Shown here in pieces: positions 1-7,848 of a stretch of 64,000 bases of DNA. The notes beneath the pieces are model-generated. The model was not told where the DNA came from, did not search any database, and saw only the letters and a list, made by a program, of their open reading frames with translations. Source of the stretch: Paludibacteraceae bacterium. GTDB taxonomy: Bacteria > Bacteroidota > Bacteroidia > Bacteroidales > Paludibacteraceae. The position numbers and the translations under genes are program-made. The stretch covers positions 1 through 64,000 of the forward strand of contig JAGBCD010000033.1 of the NCBI GenBank assembly GCA_017938155.1. The letters are read 5' to 3'. Position 1 is the first letter of the stretch. Each line of letters opens with the position of its first letter.

Positions 1-893
1 AAACTGCTTGGGCACTCGTAGGTGGTATTCTTGCGGTGCTCGTGTCCGTAGTGTCGGGCTATTTCATCTTCCGCAACCATATTCCTGAGCCAGCCAAAGT
101 GTCGGGTATGATGACAGGTATCTATACGGGTGGTACAATGAACTTCAATGCCCTGGGTGCATCGCTCGGCGTGGACAAGTCCGTTATGGCTATAGTGCTT
201 GCCTTTGAGATGGTAATCACTACACCTTATATATTCTTCCTACTCGGTGGTGGCTACAAGATCTTCCGCAAAATCCTGCCTTTCAAGGATATAACCCACA
301 AGGGTCGTACCGATGAGGAGAATGTAGAGACTGCTGATGTGGAGAACTACCACGGCATGCTTGATAAGAAAAACTTCTGGGGCATGCTCAAAGGTCTGGG
401 TTTGAGCGTTGTTTTCCTGGCTATTGGTGCAGGTCTGGCATTGCTCATCACAGGCACACTCAACGAACTTGTAGTTATCCTCACTATCACCACGTTGGCG
501 ATTATCGCCTCTTTCTTTAAGAAGGTGCGCGAGTTGCCTAAGACCTTCGAACTGGGAATGTTCTTCATTTTGGTTTTCAGCGTGATAGTAGCGTCTATGT
601 TCGACATCAATAGTGTAAATGGTGGTTCGCTCTATATCGGTGGCTTCGTACTGTGGATTATGTTCATGTCTATGGCACTGCACTTGATTTTCTGCCGAAT
701 TGCTAAAGTCAGTGGCGACCTTTTCTGCGTGAGCCAAGTAGGATTGCTCTGCTCACCTCCATTCGTACCTCCTATTGTAGGCGCAATGAAGAATAAGAAA
801 GTCCTTATTTCGGGTATTGTAGTCGGATTGGTCGGCTATGCCGCTGGTACCTATCTCGGTGCTCTCTTAGCATGGGTTTTGGGCGGAATTTAG
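1..893 (+). CDS. DUF819 family membrane protein, 5' end outside window
   Basis: The reading frame is open from base 3 to a TAG at 891-893, so the true start lies upstream; an internal GTG at 36 is not a likely start. The roughly 296 visible residues form several hydrophobic helices with a charged loop near residues 85-115 and carry the motif TGGTMNFNAL, which resembles the repeated glycine-rich TGG/NF signature of DUF819 (YjcL-like) integral membrane proteins. The family is usually about 380-400 residues, so perhaps a quarter is missing. Substrate and function are unknown; a transporter-like fold is inferred. The outer-membrane barrel gene follows within 30 bases. Confidence 0.75.
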   Translation, partial: TAWALVGGILAVLVSVVSGYFIFRNHIPEPAKVSGMMTGIYTGGTMNFNALGASLGVDKSVMAIVLAFEMVITTPYIFFLLGGGYKIFRKILPFKDITHKGRTDEENVETADVENYHGMLDKKNFWGMLKGLGLSVVFLAIGAGLALLITGTLNELVVILTITTLAIIASFFKKVRELPKTFELGMFFILVFSVIVASMFDINSVNGGSLYIGGFVLWIMFMSMALHLIFCRIAKVSGDLFCVSQVGLLCSPPFVPPIVGAMKNKKVLISGIVVGLVGYAAGTYLGALLAWVLGGI

Positions 894-923
894 AATTATG
901 AATTATGAATTTAGAATTATGAA
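889..923 (+). repeat. AT-rich direct repeats at gene junction
   Basis: The unit TTTAGAATTATGAA occurs twice, with a shorter GAATTATGAATT between. It covers the stop codon of the DUF819 gene and the first in-frame ATG (898) of the next gene. This makes 898 a doubtful start and favours the ATG at 919, which directly precedes a signal peptide. Confidence 0.6.
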
Positions 924-2436
924 AAAGTATATTTTACTAATACTAACGGTTGTACTAACTTTACCTATTCAAGCAGCCAAGAAGGAGAAAGTCCAACAAG
1001 TGGACTCGCTCGGTCGTAAGATTAAGACAGGTTGGAACTTCGGTGCACTGCCATCTGTAGCGTTTGATGCGGACCTTGGTTTTCAAGGTGGTGCGTTGGC
1101 TAACATCTACTACTATGGCGATGGTTCGCAGTACCCAGAGTATATCCATTCCCTCTATGCAGAGGCTGCTTATACCACCAAGAACTATGGTATCTTCCGT
1201 GTGAACTACGATAGCAAGTACCTCATTCCTAATCACCGACTGACCCTGGATGCCACCTATCAACCTGACGCTATGTGCGATTTCTATGGCTTTAATGGCT
1301 ATCAGTCGGTTTATAACCAAGACTTCCACAAGTGGAAGAAAGACCCTGCTAAGATGGGTGTGCTGGAGGACTACCAATCGCGCGCGTTCTATAAATATAA
1401 ACGCGACCTCTTCCGCTTTGCTGCCGACATTGAGGGTACAATTTGGAAGAACATCAAGTGGAATGCAGGTCTTGGTGTACTCGGCTACATGATAGACGAG
1501 TGCGATATTGACATGCTCAACGGCAAGAATAATGTATATAACCCCGACCAAAATCGCTACGAGCAAAAAGCAATGGATAAGAACGTGGAGGGCATGTATG
1601 AGAAGTATGTTAAGTGGGGTATTATTGATAAGAACGAGGCACTTGGCGGTTGGCACCCATACTTGCGTTTGGGTTTGACTTACGACAGCCGTGACCAACG
1701 TACTTGCCCAACCAAAGGTATCTATGCCGACGCGTTCTTCACCTACACGGCAGCCTTCAATGCTAAGTACGGTCAGCAAGCTGCTGCGGGTTACAACCAC
1801 TTGCAATTCAACTTCAACTTCCGCCACTATGTGCCTATCTATCGCGACCGTGTTACCTTCGCGTATCGTATTGGTACACAGAATAATATCGCAGGTAAGT
1901 CGCCATTCTATATGAACACCTACCTCAACACCTTGTTTATCCAACGTGTGATGTACGAGGGATTGGGTGGTGCGAACTCGCTGCGCGGTATCATGCGTAA
2001 CCGTATTCTTGCCAATGGCTTCGCGTATGCCAATGTAGAGCTCCGTTGCAAGGTGGTTACATTCGACATCGGTCGCCAACATTTCTATATCGGCTTAGCA
2101 CCATTCTTCGATTTGGGTATCATCACTCAGCCATACGAGTTGGATGAAAAGGGTATTGAGGCTGCTTATGCAAAAGATTTCTTGGAGGCGACATTATCCA
2201 CTCCGTCGGAGGATCGTCCCGTTCCTCCTCTACCATTGGGCGACTACTTCGCTTTGGATAAGGACGGCAACTTCGACCATTCTCGCGTCTATATGCCTCA
2301 CATGGCAGCAGGTTTGGGCTTGAAGGCAGCGATGAACGAGAACTTTGTCCTTTCTGTGGATTGGGCGATGGCATTCGACAAACAGGATAATGCTAAGTGG
2401 GCTAACTTCTATATTAAGATGGGTTACCTCTTCTAA
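919..2436 (+). CDS. Outer membrane beta-barrel protein, BamA/TamA (surface antigen D15)-like
   Basis: Predicted 505-residue protein starting MKKYILLILTVVLT, a Sec signal peptide ending near IQA. An earlier in-frame ATG at 898 adds only repeat-encoded residues and was not chosen. The rest is rich in alternating aromatic/polar strands with turns such as YYYGDGSQ and GLTYDSRDQRTCP, and ends in an aromatic residue (GYLF), all typical of an outer-membrane barrel. The GLTYDSRDxRxxPTKGxY stretch near residue 260 is the classic Omp85 barrel-strand signature. No POTRA domains are seen, so it would be a barrel-only relative rather than BamA. The substrate is unknown. Confidence 0.7.
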   Translation: MKKYILLILTVVLTLPIQAAKKEKVQQVDSLGRKIKTGWNFGALPSVAFDADLGFQGGALANIYYYGDGSQYPEYIHSLYAEAAYTTKNYGIFRVNYDSKYLIPNHRLTLDATYQPDAMCDFYGFNGYQSVYNQDFHKWKKDPAKMGVLEDYQSRAFYKYKRDLFRFAADIEGTIWKNIKWNAGLGVLGYMIDECDIDMLNGKNNVYNPDQNRYEQKAMDKNVEGMYEKYVKWGIIDKNEALGGWHPYLRLGLTYDSRDQRTCPTKGIYADAFFTYTAAFNAKYGQQAAAGYNHLQFNFNFRHYVPIYRDRVTFAYRIGTQNNIAGKSPFYMNTYLNTLFIQRVMYEGLGGANSLRGIMRNRILANGFAYANVELRCKVVTFDIGRQHFYIGLAPFFDLGIITQPYELDEKGIEAAYAKDFLEATLSTPSEDRPVPPLPLGDYFALDKDGNFDHSRVYMPHMAAGLGLKAAMNENFVLSVDWAMAFDKQDNAKWANFYIKMGYLF

Positions 2437-2458
2437 TCACTTATAGAAGTCGCCCTGT

Positions 2459-3052
2459 ATGAAATACCAATTGGGTAATATTCAATTAGATACACATCTC
2501 CATTGCGTAAAGCGCGGTGGAGATGTGGTGCATCTTACCCAACTGGAGTATGCGCTATTGGAATATCTTTTTCAGCACGCAGATACCGTCTGCAAGCGCG
2601 ATGAGATAGTAGATAATGTATGGGGACAACGTTTTCAGTATGATACAGGCACTATTGATGTGCACCTCCATTCCTTGCGACGTAAATTGGGCTTTGCACG
2701 CCATACGCCTATTGAATCCATCCGTGGTGTAGGAATCATTTTGCATACTGCTGCACCCAAACAATCGCATACGCTGAATATACAAGACTTTGCTATTCAG
2801 TGGATTCGCGAGCATGAAGCGGACTTTACTGCCAAGCAACTCACTCCGCGTTTGCACCTTGATCCTTTTGTGAGTGAGATAACTATCTCCCCAGAGGACT
2901 TGCGCACCATGTTGGACGGAATATTGAAAGTCCTTTTGCCCGTTTCCAAACCGGGCATTATCCGCATCAAGTCGCACCTTGGCTGTAATCACTTCTCCCT
3001 CTCCCTCGACATCAACGGCACAATCAACGAACTGCGCATTCCGTTAGTATAA
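2459..3052 (+). CDS. Winged-helix (OmpR/PhoB type) DNA-binding protein without receiver domain
   Basis: 197 residues. Residues 1-100 match the trans_reg_C winged helix: a beta-strand start (GNIQLD), the LTxLEYALLEYLFQH helix, then VWGQRFQYDTGTIDVHLHSLRRKL and IRGVGIIL, the recognition helix and wing. There is no phosphoacceptor receiver domain. Residues about 115-197 (LHLDPFVSEITISPEDLRTMLDGILK ... IRIKSHLG) vaguely resemble the N-box half of a histidine-kinase ATPase domain but lack G-boxes, so ATP binding is unlikely. It starts 22 bases after the barrel gene and is probably cotranscribed. A stand-alone regulator is inferred; targets are unknown. Confidence 0.65.
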   Translation: MKYQLGNIQLDTHLHCVKRGGDVVHLTQLEYALLEYLFQHADTVCKRDEIVDNVWGQRFQYDTGTIDVHLHSLRRKLGFARHTPIESIRGVGIILHTAAPKQSHTLNIQDFAIQWIREHEADFTAKQLTPRLHLDPFVSEITISPEDLRTMLDGILKVLLPVSKPGIIRIKSHLGCNHFSLSLDINGTINELRIPLV

Positions 3053-3140
3053 TTATTTTAACCAATCTGATTTGCTACCGAATAAATTTGATAGTTGCAA
3101 GTGGCAAAAAAGGATTAAAAAAATAATTAATAATTATTTA

Positions 3141-3172
3141 TTTGCACATATCGCAAATATTTAGTACCTTTG
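3141..3172 (+). promoter_or_regulatory. Bacteroidota-type promoter for the methylmalonyl-CoA operon
   Basis: TTTG at 3141-3144 and TACCTTTG at 3165-3172, separated by 20 bp, match the Bacteroidota -33/-7 consensus. The first gene of the decarboxylase operon starts 65 bases downstream. Confidence 0.75.
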
Positions 3173-3237
3173 TCCGCTAATTTGGCAAAGTAGGAAATAA
3201 TTAACACAATATATTAACTTAAAAAATCTAAAAAACA

Positions 3238-3651
3238 ATGAAACCAACTCACATTGAGCATCTTGGAATCGCTGTAACAAGTTTGGAAGAGGCTATGCCA
3301 TTCTTCGAGTTCTTAACTGGTGGTAAATGCTACTCTATCGAAGAGGTAGCTGACCAAAAAGTAAAAACTGCCTTCTTCAAGGTAGGTGAAGTAAAAATTG
3401 AGCTTCTTGAGGCTACAAGCCCAGAGTCTTCTATCGCAAAATTCATCGAGAAGAACGGTGGTCGCGGTGGTATTCACCACGTTGCATTCAACGTTGATAG
3501 CGTAGAAGAGGCATTGGCTGAGGCAGAGGCAGCAGGCATCCAACTCATCGACAAGGCTCCACGCAAAGGCGCAGAGAACCTCATGATCGCATTCTTGCAC
3601 CCAAAATCAACTAAGGGTATTTTGACTGAGCTCTGCGAGCAACCTAAGTAA
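3238..3651 (+). CDS. mce: Methylmalonyl-CoA epimerase
   Basis: 137 residues, the normal length for this vicinal-oxygen-chelate enzyme, which interconverts (R)- and (S)-methylmalonyl-CoA. Visible family features are IEHLGIAV at the N terminus (first metal-binding His), GGIHHVAFNV mid-protein (second His) and GILTELCEQ at the C terminus (metal-binding Glu). It is the first gene after a consensus promoter and is followed by the decarboxylase subunits, so it supplies the correct stereoisomer for decarboxylation to propionyl-CoA. Confidence 0.95.
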   Translation: MKPTHIEHLGIAVTSLEEAMPFFEFLTGGKCYSIEEVADQKVKTAFFKVGEVKIELLEATSPESSIAKFIEKNGGRGGIHHVAFNVDSVEEALAEAEAAGIQLIDKAPRKGAENLMIAFLHPKSTKGILTELCEQPK

Positions 3652-3665
3652 TTTGTATAATCTTT

Positions 3666-3792
3666 AACGGCGAATTGAACGAATTATACGAATTTTCATC
3701 GCTGGCATTAGCGTAATTAGCCGTTAGATAATTAGAACGGCGAATTGAACGAATAATTCTAGCAATTAGTTAAATTAGCGTAATTAGCCGTT
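3666..3792. repeat. Two tandem copies of a short palindromic element
   Basis: Copy 1 is 3666-3725 and copy 2 is 3736-3792. Both begin AACGGCGAATTGAACGAAT and end TTAGCGTAATTAGCCGTT, so the ends are imperfect inverted repeats (AACGGCgAATT against AATTaGCCGTT). The middles differ. Each copy can fold into a hairpin. The pair sits between the epimerase and carboxyltransferase genes and resembles a REP or miniature-element family. An apparent TTG start at 3791 lies inside copy 2. Confidence 0.7.
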
Positions 3793-3838
3793 GAAAGAAT
3801 ATCAAGGAGAAAACATACAATATAATTCAAGTTATAAA

Positions 3839-5395
3839 ATGGATACAACAAAATTGCAAAAACTGATTGACAACCGCGTGAAGGTAGCAGCCGGTGGCGG
3901 TGAAGCAGCAGTAGAAAAACATCACGCAAAGGGCAGCTATACTGCTCGCGAGCGTATCAACATGCTCCTCGATGAGGGCTCATTCGAGGAAGTAAACATG
4001 TTCCTCACACACCGTTGCCACGACTTCGGTATGGAGAAAAAAGTGTTCTTGGGTGACGGTGTGGCAGTAGGTAGTGGTACTATCGATGGTCGCCTCGTAT
4101 TCGTATTCGCACAAGACGCTACCGTGATCGGTGGCTCACTCAGCGAGACCATGGCGCTCAAGATTTGCAACGTAATGGATCAAGCCGTTAAACTCGGTGC
4201 TCCTATTATCGGTCTTAACGATTCAGGTGGTGCTCGTATTCAAGAAGGTGCTTGCGCACTCGCAGGCTACGCTGAGATCTTCGAGCGTAACATCTTGGCT
4301 TCTGGTGTAGTGCCACAAATCTCTGTAATCTTTGGCCCTTGCGCTGGTGGTGCTGTTTATAGCCCAGCATTGACTGACTTCATCATGATGACCGAGCAAA
4401 ACTCATACATGTTCATCACTGGTCCAAAGGTAGTGAAGAGCGTGACTGGTGAGGATGTAACCGTAGAGCAATTGGGTGGTGCTAAGGTGCACGCAACCAA
4501 GTCTGGTGTTACTCACTTCGTAGCAGCTACTGAGGAAGAGGCATTGCAAGAAGTTCGTCGTCTCGTTAGCTTTATCCCACAAAACAATATGGAGGAGGCT
4601 CCACTCATGAACTGCACCGATGATCCAATGCGTGTAGAGGAGAGTTTGAACGAGATCGTTCCAGATGATCCTAACAAACCATACAATATGAAGGACATCA
4701 TCTACACTATCGTAGATAATGGCGACTTCATGGAGGTTCAAAAAGACTACGCTAAGAACATTATCTGCGGTTTCGCACGTTTCAACGGTCGTTCTACTGG
4801 TATCATCGCTAACCAACCAAGCTGGTTGGCAGGTGTGTTGGACTGCGACGCAAGTCGTAAAGCAGCTCGATTCGTTCGTTTCTGCGACGCATTTAATATC
4901 CAAATCCTTACCCTCGTGGACGTTCCTGGCTTCCTCTGCGGTACAGGTCAAGAGTACGCTGGTATCATCGACCACGGAGCAAAACTCATGTTCGCATTCG
5001 GCGAGGCAACTGTGCCTAAGGTGACTGTGACTATCCGTAAGTCTTACGGTGGTAGCCATATCGTGATGAGCTGTAAGCAATTGCGCGGTGACGTATGCTA
5101 CGCATGGCCAAACGCTGAAATCGCTGTGATGGGTGCAAGTGGCGCAGTAGGTGTGCTCCAAGCAAAAGCTATCAAAGCTATCGAAGATCCAGAAGAAAGA
5201 AAGAAATTTATTGCTGAGAAGGAGGCTGAGTACAAAGACTTGTTCGCAAGCCCATATCAAGCAGCTAACCGCGGCTATATCGATGACATCATCGAGCCAC
5301 GCAACACTCGTAAGCGTATCGTTCGCGCATTCGAGAACTTGCAAACCAAGCGCTTGACCAACCCTCTCAAGAAACACTCTAATATCCCATTGTAA
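3839..5395 (+). CDS. mmdA: Methylmalonyl-CoA decarboxylase alpha subunit (carboxyltransferase)
   Basis: 518 residues from the ATG at 3839, the usual size for MmdA/PccB-type carboxyltransferases. The TTG at 3791 would add a tail encoded partly by a repeat, so it was rejected. Two crotonase-like halves are present: residues about 1-250 with DSGGARIQEG and CAGGAVYSPALTD, and 260-500 with GFLCGTGQE, YGGSHIVM and GASGAVGVL, the oxyanion-hole and CoA/biotin-binding signatures. It moves the carboxyl group from (S)-methylmalonyl-CoA to the biotin of the carrier encoded downstream. Context (gamma, biotin carrier, sodium-pump beta) favours decarboxylase over propionyl-CoA carboxylase. Confidence 0.93.
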   Translation: MDTTKLQKLIDNRVKVAAGGGEAAVEKHHAKGSYTARERINMLLDEGSFEEVNMFLTHRCHDFGMEKKVFLGDGVAVGSGTIDGRLVFVFAQDATVIGGSLSETMALKICNVMDQAVKLGAPIIGLNDSGGARIQEGACALAGYAEIFERNILASGVVPQISVIFGPCAGGAVYSPALTDFIMMTEQNSYMFITGPKVVKSVTGEDVTVEQLGGAKVHATKSGVTHFVAATEEEALQEVRRLVSFIPQNNMEEAPLMNCTDDPMRVEESLNEIVPDDPNKPYNMKDIIYTIVDNGDFMEVQKDYAKNIICGFARFNGRSTGIIANQPSWLAGVLDCDASRKAARFVRFCDAFNIQILTLVDVPGFLCGTGQEYAGIIDHGAKLMFAFGEATVPKVTVTIRKSYGGSHIVMSCKQLRGDVCYAWPNAEIAVMGASGAVGVLQAKAIKAIEDPEERKKFIAEKEAEYKDLFASPYQAANRGYIDDIIEPRNTRKRIVRAFENLQTKRLTNPLKKHSNIPL

Positions 5396-5397
5396 TT

Positions 5398-5769
5398 ATG
5401 ATGTTACTTGAAGTTACTGCCCAAACAGGCATTACCGCCCAGACTTGGTTTATCACAGGTCTTGGCTTTGGTATGGTGGTACTTCTGCTGTTTGTCTTCG
5501 TGTATATCATGAAGTTGATGGGTTGGATTATGCAACCCCGCGTGAAAGCGAAGAAAGTAGAAGAAACAGCAAAAGAGACTGTTACCTATACCAAGAGTAA
5601 AATCGACGATTCTATCACGCTGACAGCTGATAGTACCGCTGCTATTGCACTTGCGTTACACCTATATTATAATGGTGTGCACGACGAGGAAGATACCAAA
5701 ATTACTATTCAACCACACCGTACTCAATGGAATAACAAGATGTACGGCATGAACAATTTACATCGTTAA
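5398..5769 (+). CDS. Sodium-pump decarboxylase gamma subunit (OadG family)
   Basis: 123 residues beginning two bases after the carboxyltransferase stop; ATG at 5398 or 5401 are equivalent choices. A single hydrophobic helix (about residues 15-45) is followed by a charged cytoplasmic tail that anchors the carboxyltransferase and carrier to the membrane beta subunit. The C-terminal ALALHLYYNGVHD and the tail ending NNKMYGMNNLHR recall Bacteroidota OadG-related proteins. Sequence conservation is low in this family, and the call rests on topology and position. Confidence 0.8.
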   Translation: MMLLEVTAQTGITAQTWFITGLGFGMVVLLLFVFVYIMKLMGWIMQPRVKAKKVEETAKETVTYTKSKIDDSITLTADSTAAIALALHLYYNGVHDEEDTKITIQPHRTQWNNKMYGMNNLHR

Positions 5770-5773
5770 GACA

Positions 5774-6511
5774 ATGAAGAAAAAATTTAGTTTTACCATT
5801 GGCGGACAAAAATATGATACCACCGTCAAAGAGATAGAAACCAATGTAGCAGAAGTAATTGTAAATGGTACTTCTTTTATCGTTGAGTTCCAAAAGAAAG
5901 AGTCTAAAAAAGTAACTGCTGCTCGCGTAGCTGCTCCTGCTGCTTCTGTGGCTGCTCCTGCACAACCTGCTGGTTCTGCTACTGTTAAGAGTCCATTGCC
6001 AGGTAGCATCGTGAAAGTGATGGTTAAGCCAGGCGATAGCGTGAAGAAAGGCGACACCCTCCTCACCATGGAGTCTATGAAGATGGAGAATATCGTAGCA
6101 AGCGAATACACTGGTACAGTGAAGAACGTACTCGTTCAACCAGGTCAAAACGTAATGCAAGACGACAAGTTGGTTGAGATCGAGACCGTAGCTGTGGCTG
6201 CTGCTCCTGCTGCTCCAAAGCCAGCACCAGTGGCTCCTAAGGCTGCTCCTGCTCCACAACCAGCACCAGCTCCAGCACCTGCTGCTGCACCTGTAGGTGG
6301 CAACAAAGTGAATAGCCCATTGCCAGGTTCTGTAATCTCTGTGGCTGTAAAAGAAGGTCAAGCTGTGAAGAAAGGTGATACCCTCCTCGTGCTCGAGAGT
6401 ATGAAGATGGAGAACCCAATCATGGCTGACTGCGACGGTACTGTTACCAAGATTGCTGTGGCTCCAGGTCAAAGCGTAATGCAAGATGACTTGCTCGTTG
6501 TTATCGCATAA
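5774..6511 (+). CDS. mmdC: Biotin carboxyl carrier protein with two biotinyl domains
   Basis: 245 residues: an N-terminal region of about 45, an Ala/Pro linker, biotinyl domain 1 (about 70-138, ESMKMEN with Lys103), a second Ala/Pro-rich linker (about 140-175) and biotinyl domain 2 (about 178-245, ESMKMEN with Lys211). Both lysines lie in the canonical MKM biotinylation motif, preceded by the SPLPGS strand. Most decarboxylase carriers have a single biotin domain of 120-170 residues, so this is a tandem duplication. The product shuttles CO2 between the carboxyltransferase and the sodium-pump subunit. The gene starts four bases after the gamma subunit. Confidence 0.92.
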   Translation: MKKKFSFTIGGQKYDTTVKEIETNVAEVIVNGTSFIVEFQKKESKKVTAARVAAPAASVAAPAQPAGSATVKSPLPGSIVKVMVKPGDSVKKGDTLLTMESMKMENIVASEYTGTVKNVLVQPGQNVMQDDKLVEIETVAVAAAPAAPKPAPVAPKAAPAPQPAPAPAPAAAPVGGNKVNSPLPGSVISVAVKEGQAVKKGDTLLVLESMKMENPIMADCDGTVTKIAVAPGQSVMQDDLLVVIA

Positions 6512-6520
6512 TTTTATACC

Positions 6521-6560
6521 TTTAAAACTTTTAAAACCCTTAAAACTTTTAAACTTTTAA
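6521..6560 (+). repeat. Simple repeat between carrier and beta subunit genes
   Basis: About four imperfect copies of a 10-base unit of the form TTTAAAACTT fill the gap before the beta-subunit start at 6565. It has no clear hairpin and looks like low-complexity spacer DNA. Confidence 0.6.
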
Positions 6561-6564
6561 GATT

Positions 6565-7743
6565 ATGTGGAATGACGTTTTAACCTTCTTCCAAGGGATG
6601 GGATTTATGAATATCGACTGGCGTCAAGGTCTGATGCTATTGATTTCGTTCTTCCTACTTTTCTTGGCTATTAAGAAGCAATACGAGCCACTGCTCCTAT
6701 TGCCTATCGCCTTTGGTATGTTGCTTACCAACTTGCCAGGCGCGGAAATGTATCACCCAGAATTGTGGACAAACTTCCTTGATGTTAACCACGAGGGCTA
6801 TCACAGCTATGGTTACATCATGAAGAATGCGGGTCTCTTGGACGTGCTCTATATCGGTGTAAAAGCGGGTGTTTATCCTTGCTTGATCTTCATCGGTGTA
6901 GGTGCGATGACTGACTTTGGTCCGCTGATTGCTAACCCTAAATCATTGATTTTGGGTGCTGCAGCGCAAGTGGGTATCTTTATTACTTTCCTTTGTGCAA
7001 GTGCATTCTTTACTCCAGCAGAGGCAGGTTCTATCGGTATCATCGGTGGTGCGGATGGTCCTACTTCTATCTTCTTGACATCTAAGTTGGCTCCTCACTT
7101 GCTCGGCCCTATCGCTATTGCGGCTTATTCCTACATGGCATTGGTGCCAGTGATTCAACCACCAATCATGCGTGCGTTGACTACTCCAGCGGAGCGCAAG
7201 ATTAAGATGAAACAACTCCGTTCTGTGAGCAAGGTAGAGAAGATTGTCTTCCCTATCATTATCACTGCTATCATCGCATTGGTATTGCCTGATGCAGCTC
7301 CATTGATTGGCTGCTTGATGTTGGGTAACTTGATGAAAGAGTCGGGCGTAGTTGATCGCTTGAGCAAGGTGGCTCAAAATGAATTGATGAATATCGTGGT
7401 TATCTTCCTTGGTCTTTCTGTAGGAGCTACTGCTACAGGTGCTACCTTCCTCAACGTGAAGACTATCTTGATTCTCTGTATGGGTATCGTGGCCTTCGGT
7501 ATGGGTACTGCTGGTGGTGTGCTTCTCGCTAAGTTCATGAACCTCTTCTCCAAAGAGAAGATCAATCCGCTGATTGGTTCTGCTGGTGTATCAGCTGTGC
7601 CAATGGCTGCTCGCGTGAGCCAAGCAGAAGGTCAAAAAGCAGACCCAAGCAACTTCCTCCTCATGCACGCTATGGGTCCAAACGTAGCAGGTGTGATTGG
7701 TTCGGCAGTGGCTGCGGGTATACTTCTCACCATGTTAGGATAA
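6565..7743 (+). CDS. mmdB: Sodium ion-translocating decarboxylase beta subunit
   Basis: 392 residues and about ten hydrophobic helices, matching OadB/MmdB/GcdB subunits. Recognisable family blocks include [34 protein letters not shown] (which carries the catalytic/sodium-binding Asp), [15 protein letters not shown] and [17 protein letters not shown]. It decarboxylates carboxybiotin and exports Na+, conserving the energy of methylmalonyl-CoA decarboxylation. It is the last gene of the operon and is followed by a strong terminator. Confidence 0.95.
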   Translation: MWNDVLTFFQGMGFMNIDWRQGLMLLISFFLLFLAIKKQYEPLLLLPIAFGMLLTNLPGAEMYHPELWTNFLDVNHEGYHSYGYIMKNAGLLDVLYIGVKAGVYPCLIFIGVGAMTDFGPLIANPKSLILGAAAQVGIFITFLCASAFFTPAEAGSIGIIGGADGPTSIFLTSKLAPHLLGPIAIAAYSYMALVPVIQPPIMRALTTPAERKIKMKQLRSVSKVEKIVFPIIITAIIALVLPDAAPLIGCLMLGNLMKESGVVDRLSKVAQNELMNIVVIFLGLSVGATATGATFLNVKTILILCMGIVAFGMGTAGGVLLAKFMNLFSKEKINPLIGSAGVSAVPMAARVSQAEGQKADPSNFLLMHAMGPNVAGVIGSAVAAGILLTMLG

Positions 7744-7760
7744 CATATTTAATACAAAAT

Positions 7761-7799
7761 AAAAGGCTACTTCATTGCAAAGTAGCCTTTTATTTTTTT
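7761..7799 (+). terminator. Rho-independent terminator of the decarboxylase operon
   Basis: A perfect 12-bp stem (AAAAGGCTACTT / AAGTAGCCTTTT) with a 7-base loop is followed by TATTTTTTT. It lies 18 bases after the beta-subunit stop and faces the convergent alkaline phosphatase gene. Confidence 0.9.
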
Positions 7800-7848
7800 A
7801 TTTATGATGATATATAAAATATTCACTTTTATCTATTCCATGGATACA

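Noticed and set aside
961-2082. 373-codon open frame on the minus strand inside the outer-membrane barrel gene
   Set aside because: It is the antisense shadow of a gene with signal peptide and barrel features; composition (His/Cys/Val-rich) is not protein-like.
3791-3838. Alternative TTG start for the carboxyltransferase
   Set aside because: It begins inside a palindromic repeat and adds 16 residues not expected in the family; the ATG at 3839 gives a standard N terminus.
4403-5377. 324-codon minus-strand frame opposite the carboxyltransferase gene
   Set aside because: Shadow of strongly conserved coding sequence on the plus strand; Cys/His-rich translation without motifs.
5705-6484. 259-codon minus-strand frame opposite the biotin carrier gene
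   Set aside because: Antisense of the Ala/Pro-rich linkers, giving an artificial Ser/Trp/Arg-rich product.
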